A DNA stretch of 64,000 nt from Lacisediminihabitans profunda (GTDB lineage: Bacteria > Actinomycetota > Actinomycetes > Actinomycetales > Microbacteriaceae): assembly GCF_008040105.1 (NCBI RefSeq), contig NZ_VRMG01000008.1:248001-312000 (forward strand), written 5' to 3'. This document shows positions 35,536 through 44,341 of this stretch, piece by piece. The position numbers and the translations under genes were made by a program. How positions within the stretch are numbered: the first letter of the stretch is position 1; every line of letters begins with the position of its first letter. Below the pieces are notes generated by a model, which did not search any database, was not told where the DNA came from, and saw only the letters and a program-made list of their open reading frames with translations.

Positions 35536-35805
35536 TTGCGCTCGACGCGAGTGTGGCCCGCGTCCGCCCTCGGCTGGTGGGGGTTAGGGCTCATCCTCGC
35601 CTTCGCCGCGCTCTTCGTCCTCAAGTCAACGGTGGGCGCGCCGATCCCGACGTTCGCCATCTTCGCGTTGGGCATCGTCGGCGCCGTTCTCGGTGTGGTC
35701 GCCGTCATTCGGCGCGATCTGTCGTGGGTCTTGATAGCCATTGGCTCCCTCGTGATCCTCTTCATGGTGGTGTGGGTCGGTGGCGAACTGCTTTTCCCGC
35801 ATTGA
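35536..35805 (+). CDS. Small three-helix membrane protein
   Basis: 89 aa, TTG start 3 nt after the 2TM gene stop. Three hydrophobic segments (GLGLILAFAALFVL, FAIFALGIVGAVLGVVAVI, VLIAIGSLVILFMVVWVGG) with short loops and no catalytic residues. Function unknown; the tight spacing implies co-expression with the 2TM protein. Converges on the sigma factor gene with a 12-nt gap. Confidence 0.7.
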   Translation: MRSTRVWPASALGWWGLGLILAFAALFVLKSTVGAPIPTFAIFALGIVGAVLGVVAVIRRDLSWVLIAIGSLVILFMVVWVGGELLFPH

Positions 35806-35817
35806 CCGTCGCGAGGA

Positions 35818-37149
35818 TCACTGACCGTCTGGGAAAGAGCGCTCCGCCGCCGATCCGCGTCCCTCGGCCAGCCGTCGGCTGAGGTAGCGGCGCTCCGCCT
35901 CCGACGGGGCGAGATCGCGCGCCCGGCGGTAGTCGCGCGCCGCCTCGGTGGTGCGGCCCAGGCGCCTCAGCAAGTCGGCTCTGGTCGCCGGCAGAAGGTA
36001 GTAGCCGTCGAGCGAACCGGCGCGGTCGAGCGCGTCCACGAGGGCGAGCCCCGCCTCGGCACCCTGCGACATCGCCACGGCGACGGCGCGGTTCAGTTCC
36101 ACCACGGGCGATGGTGCGATGAGGGCCAGCGCCTCGTAGAGAACGGCCACCCTGGCGAAGTCGGTGCTGCCGGCTTCCCGCGCCATCAGGTGGCAGCCGG
36201 CGATCGCCGCCTGCAGGTGGTAGCGGCCGGGGCGCTCGTGGCGCTCGAGGCAGCGCCGATCCGCGGTTCGCAGCAGTGCGACGCCCTCGGCGATGGCGCC
36301 TGCATCCCAGAGGGAACGGTCCTGTTCTTCGAGCGTCACGACATCGCCGGCGGAGTCGACACGGGCAGCCGTGCGCGCGTGCTGGAACAGCATGAGCGCC
36401 AGCAGGCCGAGGGCCTCCGAGGTGTGCGGCGACTCGCCGAGCAAGCCGACCAGAAGGCGGGTCAGACGGATGGCCTCCCGGGCGAGCGGTTCGCGCACGA
36501 GCTGATCGCCCGTGGCCGAATAGCCCTCGTTGAAGAGCAGATAGAGCACGGCGAGAACCCCGGCGGTTCGCCCCGGGAGCAGCCGCGGCGGCGGCACTCG
36601 ATACGGGATGCCGGCATCCCTGATCTTCGCCCGGGCGCGGACCAGTCGCTTGGCCATCGTCGACTCCGAGACGAGGAAGGCGCGCGCGATCTCTTCCGTG
36701 GTGAGGCCGGCGACGGTGCGCAGGGTGAGCGCAACGCGCGCCTCCATCGGCAGAGCGGGGTGGCAGCAGGTGAAGATGAGCCGCAGCCGGTCGTCCCCGA
36801 GCGGGCCGTCCCCGAGCTCGGAGCGCTCCTGGCCGTCGCGGCCGAGCTGCTCCAGCTCGGCGACGATCGCGAGCTGGCGCAGCGCCGCCCGCTCGGTGGC
36901 GGACCGCCGCAGGCGATCGATTGCGCCGTTCTTCGCCACGGTCGTCAGCCAGGCCCCCGGCTTACTGGGGATGCCGTGGACGGGCCAGTCCACCAGGGCG
37001 CGTGCGAAGGCATCCTGCACGCAGTCCTCGGCGAGCGCCCAGTCACCCGTCACGCGTATCAGGGTGGAAACGATTCGCGCCGTCTCTTCCGCCGAGGCCG
37101 ACGCGACGGAGGAAGCGACGGCGCCTCGTGCGTCCGTGGGCGATGTCAC
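35818..37149 (-). CDS. ECF sigma factor, ECF42 type
   Basis: 443 aa, much longer than ordinary ECF factors. Sigma region 2 at the N-terminus (DCVQDAFARALVDWP) and region 4 (VAGLTTEEIARAFLVSESTMAKRLVRAR, residues about 150-177) are followed by a long TPR-like C-terminal domain (DUF6596) typical of ECF42. Such factors lack an anti-sigma gene and are paired with YciI/DGPF proteins, as here. GTG at 37149 chosen, AGGAG 5 nt upstream, 10 nt after the YciI gene. Confidence 0.88.
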   Translation of the reverse strand: MTSPTDARGAVASSVASASAEETARIVSTLIRVTGDWALAEDCVQDAFARALVDWPVHGIPSKPGAWLTTVAKNGAIDRLRRSATERAALRQLAIVAELEQLGRDGQERSELGDGPLGDDRLRLIFTCCHPALPMEARVALTLRTVAGLTTEEIARAFLVSESTMAKRLVRARAKIRDAGIPYRVPPPRLLPGRTAGVLAVLYLLFNEGYSATGDQLVREPLAREAIRLTRLLVGLLGESPHTSEALGLLALMLFQHARTAARVDSAGDVVTLEEQDRSLWDAGAIAEGVALLRTADRRCLERHERPGRYHLQAAIAGCHLMAREAGSTDFARVAVLYEALALIAPSPVVELNRAVAVAMSQGAEAGLALVDALDRAGSLDGYYLLPATRADLLRRLGRTTEAARDYRRARDLAPSEAERRYLSRRLAEGRGSAAERSFPDGQ

Positions 37150-37159
37150 CGCGCTCCTG

Positions 37160-37498
37160 TTACTCGGTGTCGAACGGCCAGATCGGCCGGATCTCGATCT
37201 TGCCGAACCTGGCCATCGGGTGCTTCGAAGCGATCTCGATCGCCTCATCCAGGTCGCTGCAGTCGATGAGGTCGAAGCCGGCGATCCACTCCTTGGTTTC
37301 GGCGAACGGCCCGTCCGACACGATCAACTCGCCGTCCCGCACCGTGACCGTTGTGGCGTCGGCGACCGGGCGCAGCCGGTCTCCCGCACGAGTGACGCCG
37401 CGACCCTCCATCTCCGCCACCCACTCCTGGATGTTGTCCTCCTCCGGCACGTAGGTCGGCGCGGCCGGGTCGCTGCAGATGAATAACAGGTACTCCAT
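37160..37498 (-). CDS. YciI/DGPF-family protein, partner of ECF42 sigma
   Basis: 112 aa. YciI-like ferredoxin fold with the diagnostic SDGPFAETKEWIAGFDLIDC segment that names the DGPF family. Role not established; constantly found beside ECF42 sigma factors and may feed a signal to the C-terminal domain. AAAGGAG lies upstream of the ATG. First gene of the two-gene operon. Confidence 0.85.
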   Translation of the reverse strand: MEYLLFICSDPAAPTYVPEEDNIQEWVAEMEGRGVTRAGDRLRPVADATTVTVRDGELIVSDGPFAETKEWIAGFDLIDCSDLDEAIEIASKHPMARFGKIEIRPIWPFDTE

Positions 37499-37593
37499 GA
37501 GATCTCCTTTGTTTGGTCGATACGTGGGTACGACGAACGGCGACGGCCCAAAAGGACATGGTGCCGGGAGGGCGACCCTGCCACAATCCCTTC

Positions 37594-37950
37594 ATGGGTT
37601 CCGTTGACGATACTCTGGCCGGCCTCCCGGAGTCGGAGCGGGCCAGCCTGCGGCATGTCATCGAAGTGGCTCGCGCCATCGCCCCGGACGCCGAAGACGG
37701 CGTCAGCTACGGGGTGCCCGCGCTCAGAGTCGCCGGAAAACCCCTGATCGGAGTGTCGGCGAGCGCCACGCACCTTTCGGTCTTCCCGTTTTCGCCTGCC
37801 GCCATCGACAGCGTGCGCGCACGGCTCGGCGGCTTCTCGCTGTCCAAGGGAACCGTTCGGTTCACTCCGGACCACCCCCTGCCCGAAGACGTGCTCGGCG
37901 ACCTCATTCGGGCGAGACTCGCGGAGATCGCCGGCCGACCGACGGGGTAG
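37594..37950 (+). CDS. DUF1801 protein (YdhG-like, iron-chaperone fold)
   Basis: 118 aa. The DUF1801 pattern DAEDGVSYGVPALRVAGKPLIG and the hydrophobic HLSVFPFSP, then FSLSKGTVRFTPDHPLP are clear. The family is structurally related to frataxin-like folds; its substrate is unknown. ATG at 37594 with CACAAT 6 nt upstream; the longer upstream frame was rejected because it begins out of family. Convergent on the lipoprotein gene. Confidence 0.82.
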   Translation: MGSVDDTLAGLPESERASLRHVIEVARAIAPDAEDGVSYGVPALRVAGKPLIGVSASATHLSVFPFSPAAIDSVRARLGGFSLSKGTVRFTPDHPLPEDVLGDLIRARLAEIAGRPTG

Positions 37951-37971
37951 CGTGACGGTACTTCACCTCGC

Positions 37972-38025
37972 CCTATTTCACATCCAGGCCTTATTTCACA
38001 TCCAAGCCTTATTTCACATCCAAGT
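37972..38025. repeat. Tandem triplication of an 18-bp gene end
   Basis: Three 18-bp units (37972-37989, 37990-38007, 38008-38025) each contain TATTTCACATCCA. On the minus strand each encodes LDVK and a stop (TAA, TAA, TAG) in the same frame, because 18 is divisible by three. The lipoprotein gene stops at the first one it meets (38009). Confidence 0.85.
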
Positions 38026-38737
38026 TCACTTCGCCGACACCGGCCTTGATCACCACGTCGAGGGTGATCGGTGACTTTCCGTACTGGTCGTTGACCCAGG
38101 TGTCGCCGCTCTTGGTCAGGCCGTTCACCGTGACACTGCCGAGCCCGGTCGACACCTTCACACGGGCGCCGACGGAGGACGGCAGTTGCACGCTGATCTT
38201 TCCCACTCCGCCGTTCACATCGATCTCCGCGGACTTCTTCCAGTCGCCAGACAGGTCGGCCTGGAGCTCGCCGGCTCCGCCGGAGATGGTGGCCGAGACG
38301 AGCGTCATTCCGCCGAGCGTGAGGGTGCTCTTGCCGGCGCCAGTGTTGATCTTGAGGTCGATGGGGATGCTGTTGCTGAGCCGCACATCCCAGTCGTTAC
38401 GCACGCTCTTGCCCACCGCGACCGGGGCATTCGGCTGCGCGATCACCAGGCTGCCGCGGGCATTGCTCACGGTGTAGTCGACCGTGGGCTTCCAGCTCTT
38501 CACGTTATAGGTGAACTTCGTCGTGGCGAGCCCGCTCGAGCCGCCCGCGAGGGTGAGTCGGCCGGCTCCGAGGTTGACGTCCACGCTTGCCGAGGTCGCC
38601 CCGCCGGCATCCGTCGTCTTGGTATCTGTGCGGTCCTCGCCCGGCACGATGGGGGCGACGATCCCGCATCCTGCCACGAGCGCAACGAGCGTTGTCACCA
38701 TCAGGATTCGGCCGGGATGCATGACCTTGAGTTTCAT
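38009..38737 (-). CDS. Lipoprotein with toast-rack (beta-helix) domain
   Basis: 242 aa. Signal peptide ending LVALVAGCG (lipobox, Cys about 24) and a mature domain of repeated GxG strands (ISGGAGELQADLSG, VNGGVGKISVQLP, VSTGLGSVTVNG, KAGVGEVNLDVK), the layout of DUF2154/LiaF-like toast-rack domains. Probably a cell-envelope protein; ligand unknown. Strong AGGAGG 8 nt before ATG. The last codons form part of a triplicated 18-bp unit. Confidence 0.78.
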   Translation of the reverse strand: MKLKVMHPGRILMVTTLVALVAGCGIVAPIVPGEDRTDTKTTDAGGATSASVDVNLGAGRLTLAGGSSGLATTKFTYNVKSWKPTVDYTVSNARGSLVIAQPNAPVAVGKSVRNDWDVRLSNSIPIDLKINTGAGKSTLTLGGMTLVSATISGGAGELQADLSGDWKKSAEIDVNGGVGKISVQLPSSVGARVKVSTGLGSVTVNGLTKSGDTWVNDQYGKSPITLDVVIKAGVGEVNLDVK

Positions 38738-38890
38738 CGGGAGACCTCCTTGGTGATTCCATGGTTCACCAGGCTCCGCGGCGGCAGTGGGCCAAACGTC
38801 CCATCCAGAGGTCGTCCGCGAGACCTGCGGGCGCCACCAAGGCGCTGAGAGACGTCGCCGGCCGGCCAGGGCCGGTCGACGACAGGGTCC

Positions 38891-39220
38891 CTAGTCGACG
38901 GAGGGGGTCCCGGCGGCCGGTTCCTTGGGCTCCGGTATCACCCGAAGTCCACCCGGAGTGTTCGAGAGCTGCACGAGCGCCTCGAGCCAGGCCCGGTTGA
39001 GCTGCGGGGCGCGGCTGCCGTAGAACTCGAACTGCATCGGGATGGCCGGGTGCAGCCAGACGGAGCTGTTGCCCTTGCCCAGCTCGGCGTCGTAGTCCCA
39101 GGAGAAGGTGAAGGCCTCGTTGCGACGGAGCTTGGCGATGATGACCGCCTTCAGGTGCGCCAGGACCCGGTCGTCGAATTCGACCGATATCGAGGGCGTG
39201 CCGTAGATGAACTTACCCAT
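38891..39220 (-). CDS. Conserved small actinobacterial protein (DUF7882-like)
   Basis: 109 aa. MGKFIYGTPSISVEFDDRVL at the start, then AFTFSWDY and HPAIPMQFEFYGSRAP. Short proteins like this are common in Microbacteriaceae and are often misnamed ATP-dependent DNA ligase; they are far too short for a ligase and carry no KxDG motif. The function is unknown and I see no membrane segment. Followed upstream by a second orphan small gene on the same strand. Confidence 0.65.
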   Translation of the reverse strand: MGKFIYGTPSISVEFDDRVLAHLKAVIIAKLRRNEAFTFSWDYDAELGKGNSSVWLHPAIPMQFEFYGSRAPQLNRAWLEALVQLSNTPGGLRVIPEPKEPAAGTPSVD

Positions 39221-39283
39221 CGGGAACCTATCAGTGTGAGTGAGAGGGGCGCGAAGCCGCCTGTGGTATCTGAACTATAGCCG

Positions 39284-39658
39284 TCACGAGAAACGGCCCT
39301 CGGCGAGGCCTTCCTCGAGTTCGTCGACCGCCTGGTCGAAGAGCTGGGCGTCGCTCGTCGCTCGAGATTCGGCCGCCGGCGAGAGGGTCACGGCCGCCAT
39401 CCCCAGCACAGGCAGGTCCGGCACCGGGAAGGATTGCTCCTCGTCCGCGGAGATCCCCTCCGCATCTGACACGTCGAACTGGGTCGTCGGTCCGACGAGG
39501 AGAGTGTGGATGCTCGTGCTGCCATCGTCTTCGAGAACCGGGATATCCACCGTCGAGCTGTTCGCGTTGCTTGCTATTTGCGTCGCGTGGTCGAGGAGAG
39601 CGGCGGCCACGGCGTTGCCCGTGACGATCGACCCGCCGGCATAGTTGATCCGTTTCAT
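39284..39658 (-). CDS. Conserved hypothetical small acidic protein
   Basis: 124 aa, acidic, no cysteine and no membrane segment. It starts MKRINYAGGSIVTGNAVAAA and has VDIPVLEDDGSTSIHTLLVG. I do not recognise a family by domain name. The start is well supported: TACAGT at 39665-39670 lies 6 nt upstream (leaderless). The N-terminal GGSIVTG segment resembles a short beta start. It sits 63 nt upstream of the DUF7882-like gene on the same strand. Confidence 0.6.
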   Translation of the reverse strand: MKRINYAGGSIVTGNAVAAALLDHATQIASNANSSTVDIPVLEDDGSTSIHTLLVGPTTQFDVSDAEGISADEEQSFPVPDLPVLGMAAVTLSPAAESRATSDAQLFDQAVDELEEGLAEGRFS

Positions 39659-39719
39659 GTTCAGACTGTAGCCGCTCCGAGCGGCTGTGCGGGGCGCTCG
39701 GAGCGCCGACGGGCGTCGA

Positions 39720-40112
39720 TCAGGCGCCCGGCATCCCCTCGGGCATCGCCACCGACGGGTCCTCCTGGAACAAACCGACCAGGTTGCCCTCCGAGTCCCG
39801 GAATCGCGCCGACCAGCCGACAGTGGGGATCGGCATCTTCTCGGTCAGGACCGTGCCACCGGCGTCGGCGACCTTGCGCAAGGCGTCGTCGATGTCGTCG
39901 ACGCCGACGTAGATCACGACACCCTCGGGGGCCTCGGCCCTCGGTGTGAGTGCTCCCTCGGCTCCCGGACCCGGGGGCTCGCCGGTAGGCATGGTCCAGT
40001 AGTCGATGGGCCCCCACTTCTCCACGTTCCAGCCGAAAACCGTTCGGTAGAACGCGCCCGCTCGAGCGGGATCGTCAATCGGGATATCGAAGTGCACCAC
40101 TCTGCTCGTCAT
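39720..40112 (-). CDS. VOC-superfamily (glyoxalase-like) protein
   Basis: 130 aa. A single vicinal-oxygen-chelate module: VVHFDIPIDDPARAGAFYRT at the start with the metal-binding His, and WSARFRDSEGNLVGLFQ at the end with the metal-binding Glu region. Substrate unclear; the family includes glyoxalases, epimerases and antibiotic-binding proteins. ATG at 40112 chosen since TACGCT lies 7 nt before it. Confidence 0.85.
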   Translation of the reverse strand: MTSRVVHFDIPIDDPARAGAFYRTVFGWNVEKWGPIDYWTMPTGEPPGPGAEGALTPRAEAPEGVVIYVGVDDIDDALRKVADAGGTVLTEKMPIPTVGWSARFRDSEGNLVGLFQEDPSVAMPEGMPGA

Positions 40113-40152
40113 GCGAGGAAGCGTACGCCCGCTCGCCCCGTGCACCGCAGAG

Positions 40153-40635
40153 TCAAAGGTCCCCCAGCGGACGAGTGGCGAGCACCAGCCGCCCCTGAGG
40201 GGCGGCCCGGGGGGCCATGTCGACGAGAGCAACCTGGCTGAGCGAGAGCACCTCACCCTCGCGCACCCGCCCGTGCGGTTTGACGGTGACGTGGGGCCGA
40301 AACCCGGGACCGGTGAACGCCGGCTCGTCCGGGGCCGCGGCGAACGGCAGCACGGCCGCTACGAGGGTTCGATGCAGGCGGGCGAGCGCCTCGTTGTGCT
40401 CCACCACGGTCACCAGCACGTTCTGCCGCCGTCCGAAGAGTTCGTCCCGACCGGCAATGGCGGTGATGGCGGGCAGTCCGGATGTCGCGGCAGCGAAGGC
40501 ATCAGCGATCTGCTCGGGCGAGGCATCGGTGAGAAAGGGAGGGAGAACGGTGATGTGCAGGGGCCAGTCTTGCAGGGCGAAGCTCTCCCCCACCAGCAGC
40601 GGCACGAGCGGAAGGACGACGACCAGGCGCGGCAT
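40153..40635 (-). CDS. 2H phosphoesterase (2'-5' RNA ligase-like)
   Basis: 160 aa. Two HxT motifs define the fold: LHITVLPPF near residue 27 and RPHVTVKPHG near residue 114. The family hydrolyses cyclic nucleotide phosphodiesters or ligates 2'-5' RNA. The start is supported by TAGACT at 40642-40647, 6 nt upstream of the ATG (leaderless). Divergent from the PEBP gene. Confidence 0.84.
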   Translation of the reverse strand: MPRLVVVLPLVPLLVGESFALQDWPLHITVLPPFLTDASPEQIADAFAAATSGLPAITAIAGRDELFGRRQNVLVTVVEHNEALARLHRTLVAAVLPFAAAPDEPAFTGPGFRPHVTVKPHGRVREGEVLSLSQVALVDMAPRAAPQGRLVLATRPLGDL

Positions 40636-40729
40636 GCGCCGAGTCTAGGAGACCCGACCACACAGCCTCGCGTGCGGATGCTGGTCGCGCTCACTATCGT
40701 GTCCCTAATACCAATGAGGGGAGCACATC

Positions 40730-41170
40730 ATGAGGCTTCAGTCGACATCCTTCGGGCACGGGGAGGAGATCCCGCAGAGGCACGGCAAGAAGATCCGCAA
40801 TGTCTCACCGCAGCTGGCCTGGGACGGTGCGCCCGCCGAGACCCGATCTCTCGCCCTGAGCCTGGTCGACAACGATCCGGTGGCGCGGAGGTACCTGCAC
40901 TGGCTGGTCTCGGACCTCAACCCAGCCGTCACGTCGTTCGAGGAGGGAGCGGCCGCCCGCGGACTGCCCGGCGGTGCTCGGGAACTCACGGACTACGCGG
41001 GCCCCTTTCCCCCCTCGGGCACGCACGAATATGACTTCACTCTCTATGCACTCGACATCGAGACGACCGGTCTCTCGGTGGGCTGTACCCTCGACCAGTT
41101 CAGCCGGGCCATCGCCGGCCATGTGCTCGCGACGGCCAGCCTGGTGGGCACCTTCACGAAGAAGCGTTGA
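40730..41170 (+). CDS. PEBP family (YbhB/YbcL-like) protein
   Basis: 146 aa. Phosphatidylethanolamine-binding fold: NVSPQLAWDGAPAETRSLAL, the ligand-site phrase RRYLHWLVSDLNP, YAGPFPPSGTHEYDFTLYAL and the C-terminal IAGHVLATASLVGTF. Bacterial members have no settled role. GAGGGGAG lies 8 nt before the ATG. It ends just before nadE, which has its own -10 in the last bases of this gene. Confidence 0.87.
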   Translation: MRLQSTSFGHGEEIPQRHGKKIRNVSPQLAWDGAPAETRSLALSLVDNDPVARRYLHWLVSDLNPAVTSFEEGAAARGLPGGARELTDYAGPFPPSGTHEYDFTLYALDIETTGLSVGCTLDQFSRAIAGHVLATASLVGTFTKKR

Positions 41171-41182
41171 TATCGTCGTTGC

Positions 41183-42007
41183 ATGCGGGAACGTCAGTCA
41201 GAGATCATCGCCCACCTGTCCGTGCGACCCGAAATCGATCCGGCGCGGGAGATCGACGCGCGGGTCGCGTTCCTGCGCGACTACCTCGTCTCCACCGGCG
41301 CGGCGGGCTTCCTCCTCGCCGTCAGCGGCGGGCAGGATTCCTCGCTGGCCGGCCGGCTCTGCCAGCTCGCCGTCGAGAGGCTCCGGGGCGAGGGCGTCGA
41401 CGCCGACTTCGTCGCGGTGCGCATGCCGTACGTCGTGCAGCACGACGAGGAGGATGCCCAGCTCGCGCTCTCCTTCATCCGGCCCCGGGAGACGCTGACC
41501 TTCAACATCCAGAGCGGCGTGGACGGTGTGCAGGCCGAGTTCGCCAACGCGATGGGGTCGGCGATGAGCGACTTCACCAAGGGCAACGTCAAGGCCAGGA
41601 TGCGCATGGTCGCGCAATACGCCGTCGCCGGCGAGCGTCGGCTGCTCGTCGTGGGGACCGACCACGCGGCCGAGGCGGTGACGGGCTTCTTCACCAAGTA
41701 CGGGGACGGCGGCGTCGACATCGTGCCGCTCACCGGCCTCACCAAGCGACAGGGGCGCGGCCTGCTCCAGCACCTGGACGCCCCAGAGCGGCTCTACCTC
41801 AAGGCCCCCACCGCCGACCTGCTCGATGACACCCCCGGCCAGACCGACGAGGCCAACCTCGGCCTCAGCTATTCCGACATCGACGACTACCTCGAGGGAC
41901 GCGAGGTGCCGTCCGCCGTCGCCGACGCGATCGAGGCCCGCTACCTCGCCACCGAGCACAAGCGGCGCGTGCCGGCGTCGCCCTTCGACGACTGGTGGCG
42001 CGGCTGA
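41183..42007 (+). CDS. nadE: NH3-dependent NAD(+) synthetase
   Basis: 274 aa. Converts nicotinate adenine dinucleotide to NAD with ATP and ammonia. The PP-loop [10 protein letters not shown] is near residue 49, [22 protein letters not shown] and the KAPTADLLD lysine follow, and [15 protein letters not shown] closes the protein. No glutaminase domain is present, so ammonia is used. TATCGT (41171-41176) leaves 6 nt to the ATG, suggesting a leaderless transcript starting after the PEBP stop. Confidence 0.95.
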   Translation: MRERQSEIIAHLSVRPEIDPAREIDARVAFLRDYLVSTGAAGFLLAVSGGQDSSLAGRLCQLAVERLRGEGVDADFVAVRMPYVVQHDEEDAQLALSFIRPRETLTFNIQSGVDGVQAEFANAMGSAMSDFTKGNVKARMRMVAQYAVAGERRLLVVGTDHAAEAVTGFFTKYGDGGVDIVPLTGLTKRQGRGLLQHLDAPERLYLKAPTADLLDDTPGQTDEANLGLSYSDIDDYLEGREVPSAVADAIEARYLATEHKRRVPASPFDDWWRG

Positions 42008-42025
42008 CGCTGCCGTCTCGGAACG

Positions 42026-42658
42026 ATGAGTGACCCGGGCGAATTCGTGGATGCCACCCTGCGGCGCGAGGGATCCTGGCAGCGGGCGGGCGCCGAGAGA
42101 GCCCGTCTGGGGAGCGACCTGCGGTTCTACGGCGCGTCGGTCGGAGCCGTGCGCGGAACGATCCGAGATGCCGGTCGGCGGTACCCCGGCCTGACCCACG
42201 ACGACATCACCGCGTTGAGCTCCGAGCTGTGGGCGGTGCCCGTGTTCGAACGCCGCCTCGCGGCAGTCGTGCTTCTGCAGTCCAATCTGCGGCTGCTCGA
42301 CAACTCCGACCTGACCCGGTTGGAGGGATTCGTGCGCGGGGCTCGGCTGCGCGCACTCGTCGATCCCCTCGCGCTCGACGTGATCGGCCCGCTCATCGAA
42401 GGACTCGCCCCGCGAAGCCGCGCTCGCGCGGACGTCGCCCTGGATCGCTGGGCCCGGGACGGTGACGAGTGGCTGCACCGGGCGGCCCTGCTGTCGCCGC
42501 TTCGGGCTCTCCGTGCCGGCGCCGGGGACTGGGACGGCTTCGTCCGCCGCGCGACGACATCCGAAGCGCTGGCTGGACCCGCCGGCGAGGCCGTCGCCCG
42601 CGTACTCGACGATCTCGCAACGAGCCGGCCGGAGTTGCGCCTGACCCCCGGCGCGTGA
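42026..42658 (+). CDS. DNA alkylation repair-like HEAT protein (AlkD-type)
   Basis: 210 aa of repeated alpha helices (AGAERARLGSDLRFYGASVG, LWAVPVFERRLAAVVLLQSN, ALDRWARDGDEWLHRAAL) typical of the DNA alkylation repair HEAT fold. AlkD removes positively charged alkyl bases without base flipping; the Trp/Asp set of the active site (W in DEWLHRAAL and ELWAVPVFERR) is plausible but not proven. 18 nt after nadE; convergent on the carboxypeptidase gene with an 8-nt gap. Confidence 0.78.
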   Translation: MSDPGEFVDATLRREGSWQRAGAERARLGSDLRFYGASVGAVRGTIRDAGRRYPGLTHDDITALSSELWAVPVFERRLAAVVLLQSNLRLLDNSDLTRLEGFVRGARLRALVDPLALDVIGPLIEGLAPRSRARADVALDRWARDGDEWLHRAALLSPLRALRAGAGDWDGFVRRATTSEALAGPAGEAVARVLDDLATSRPELRLTPGA

Positions 42659-42666
42659 GGGATCGC

Positions 42667-44016
42667 CTACCGCGCGAGCAGCTCCGCGGGGTGGGTGAGC
42701 CTCCACCAGCCGTCCGGGCCCGCGATCGCGCCCTCGAGCAGCAGGGGAACCGTGACGGTGACCTTCCCGGCCACGAAGGTCACGCTTCCCACCGTCGCGC
42801 CGTTCACGCCGGTCGTCAGCGGACTGGTCACCATGGTGGAGGTGATCGGGTTGTTCGACCAGGTGAGCACGGTCGCGTCATCCCCCGCCACGATCCTGGC
42901 GTCATCCTTCCACGGCGTCGAATAGCTGCCGAGCACCTGGCCCTTGGTGACGAGGGGCACCCGGTGGAAGCCGGACTTGATGCTCGCGAGGAGCTCGCGC
43001 ACCGCGGAATCCACCGACCCGTGATCGGCGCCGCCCAGCACCACACCGATCACGGTGAGGGGGGCGGCGGTGCCGACATCCACCACCGCGGAGAAGAGCA
43101 GGCAGGCGCCGGCCTTGGCGAGGGTGCCGGTCTTGATGCCGTTGACGCCGTCGGTGCCAAGCAGCTTGTTGTTGTTCGCGAGCGTGCCGATGGACAGGCT
43201 CACGCTCGGCGAGCCCACGATTGCCGCGAGCACAGGGTTCGCCATCGCGAGCTTTCCGATGGCGATCAGGTCGGTGGGGGTGCTGACGTTTCTCGAGTCG
43301 ATTCCGGTGGGCTCCACGAGGGTGGTGCCGGTGAGCCCGTGGGCCTTCAGCCAGGCCCGGGTGGCGCTGAGAAACCGCGCCTGCGAGCCGAACGCCCAGG
43401 TAGACAGGGCCTCCGCGTAGTTGCAGGCCGACGCGACAAGCATCACCTCGATCGCATCGTGCTCAGACATCGAGGTCCCGGTGCGCATCGAGGACACCGT
43501 CGCGCCCAGCACGTAGTACTTGTCGTAGAGGTCGGCCTCGGCCTTGCCGAAGGCGAGCGTGGGGCCGGCCTCGTCCGGCTTGAGGGGTTTGGCATCCAGT
43601 ACCACCAGGGCGGTGACCAGTTTGCTGATGCTGGCGATCGGCAGCGCGCCATTGCCGCCGCTCGAGGCGAGGATGCCGTCGGTTCCGGTCGTGCCGGCGA
43701 AGTCCTCGGCCCCGGCGACACTGATGGCACTCGCGCCCACGCCGGGCAGCGAGAGCTTCACCGCGGCCGGGATCGCGAACTGGGGCTGGTGAACCGTCAG
43801 GGCGTCCGCGCCCAGGGGCGCGAGGAGGGTCAGGGGAAGGTAGGTGCCGATCCCGGCGGCGATCACGAGTGTGACGACACCCGCGGTGATCCGTCGTCGG
43901 ATGCGACGGCGGCGCTTCGCCGCGATGCGCGCCGGATCGAGTGGGTCGGCACGTGTGCCGGCGTCCGCGTGGGCGCGGTCGAGCATCTCCGCGAGGTCGT
44001 CGAGCGAATCGCTCAC
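42667..44016 (-). CDS. D-alanyl-D-alanine carboxypeptidase (PBP5-type)
   Basis: 449 aa. A cytoplasmic N-terminus of about 38 residues, a single membrane helix (VVTLVIAAGIGTYLPLTLLA) and an extracytoplasmic penicillin-binding domain with SISK (SxxK), SACN (SxN) and IKTGTL (KTG). It trims the pentapeptide of peptidoglycan. GTG start at 44016 without a clear Shine-Dalgarno. The basic RRRRIRRRI block next to the helix orients it with the catalytic domain outside. Confidence 0.88.
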   Translation of the reverse strand: MSDSLDDLAEMLDRAHADAGTRADPLDPARIAAKRRRRIRRRITAGVVTLVIAAGIGTYLPLTLLAPLGADALTVHQPQFAIPAAVKLSLPGVGASAISVAGAEDFAGTTGTDGILASSGGNGALPIASISKLVTALVVLDAKPLKPDEAGPTLAFGKAEADLYDKYYVLGATVSSMRTGTSMSEHDAIEVMLVASACNYAEALSTWAFGSQARFLSATRAWLKAHGLTGTTLVEPTGIDSRNVSTPTDLIAIGKLAMANPVLAAIVGSPSVSLSIGTLANNNKLLGTDGVNGIKTGTLAKAGACLLFSAVVDVGTAAPLTVIGVVLGGADHGSVDSAVRELLASIKSGFHRVPLVTKGQVLGSYSTPWKDDARIVAGDDATVLTWSNNPITSTMVTSPLTTGVNGATVGSVTFVAGKVTVTVPLLLEGAIAGPDGWWRLTHPAELLAR

Positions 44017-44086
44017 CGTTCGCCAACCAACTGAGGGTCTCTCGTTAATTGCTGCACTGGCTCATGCTAACCCCCATTCGCCCCGA

Positions 44087-44144
44087 CTCAACCGTCACTA
44101 ACTGCTCGCTGGGGCCGTTCAGCCAGCACTTACTGACGGTTGAG
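44087..44144. repeat. 58-bp palindrome, family 2 copy 1
   Basis: CTCAACCGTCACTAA and its near-inverse TTACTGACGGTTGAG bracket TGCTCGCTGGGGCC. The gap 44017-44341 contains this copy, the next one at 44214, and the promoter region of the carboxypeptidase gene; no coding sequence is seen. Confidence 0.8.
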
Positions 44145-44213
44145 CTGCGACGGGGATGCTCCAAGCCGGGCCAGGAGGACGGGGCCAGGCACGCCGATCC
44201 GCCGCGCCAATCC

Positions 44214-44273
44214 ACTCATCCGTCGCTAACTGCTCGCTGGGGCCGCCCAGCGAGCAGTTACTGAAAGACGAGT
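44214..44273. repeat. 60-bp palindrome, family 2 copy 2
   Basis: The left arm ACTCATCCGTCGCTAACTGC and the inverse right arm share the core TAACTGCTCGCTGGG/CCCAGCGAGCAGTTA, a perfect 15-bp stem. Same layout as the copies at 44087 and 45948. Two copies lie only 69 bp apart. Confidence 0.82.
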
Positions 44274-44341
44274 TACGGGGACGGTTCCCGTCGCAGTCGT
44301 GCCGTCGCGTCAACCACGGCTCGCGCCCCGGCTCCGGGTCG

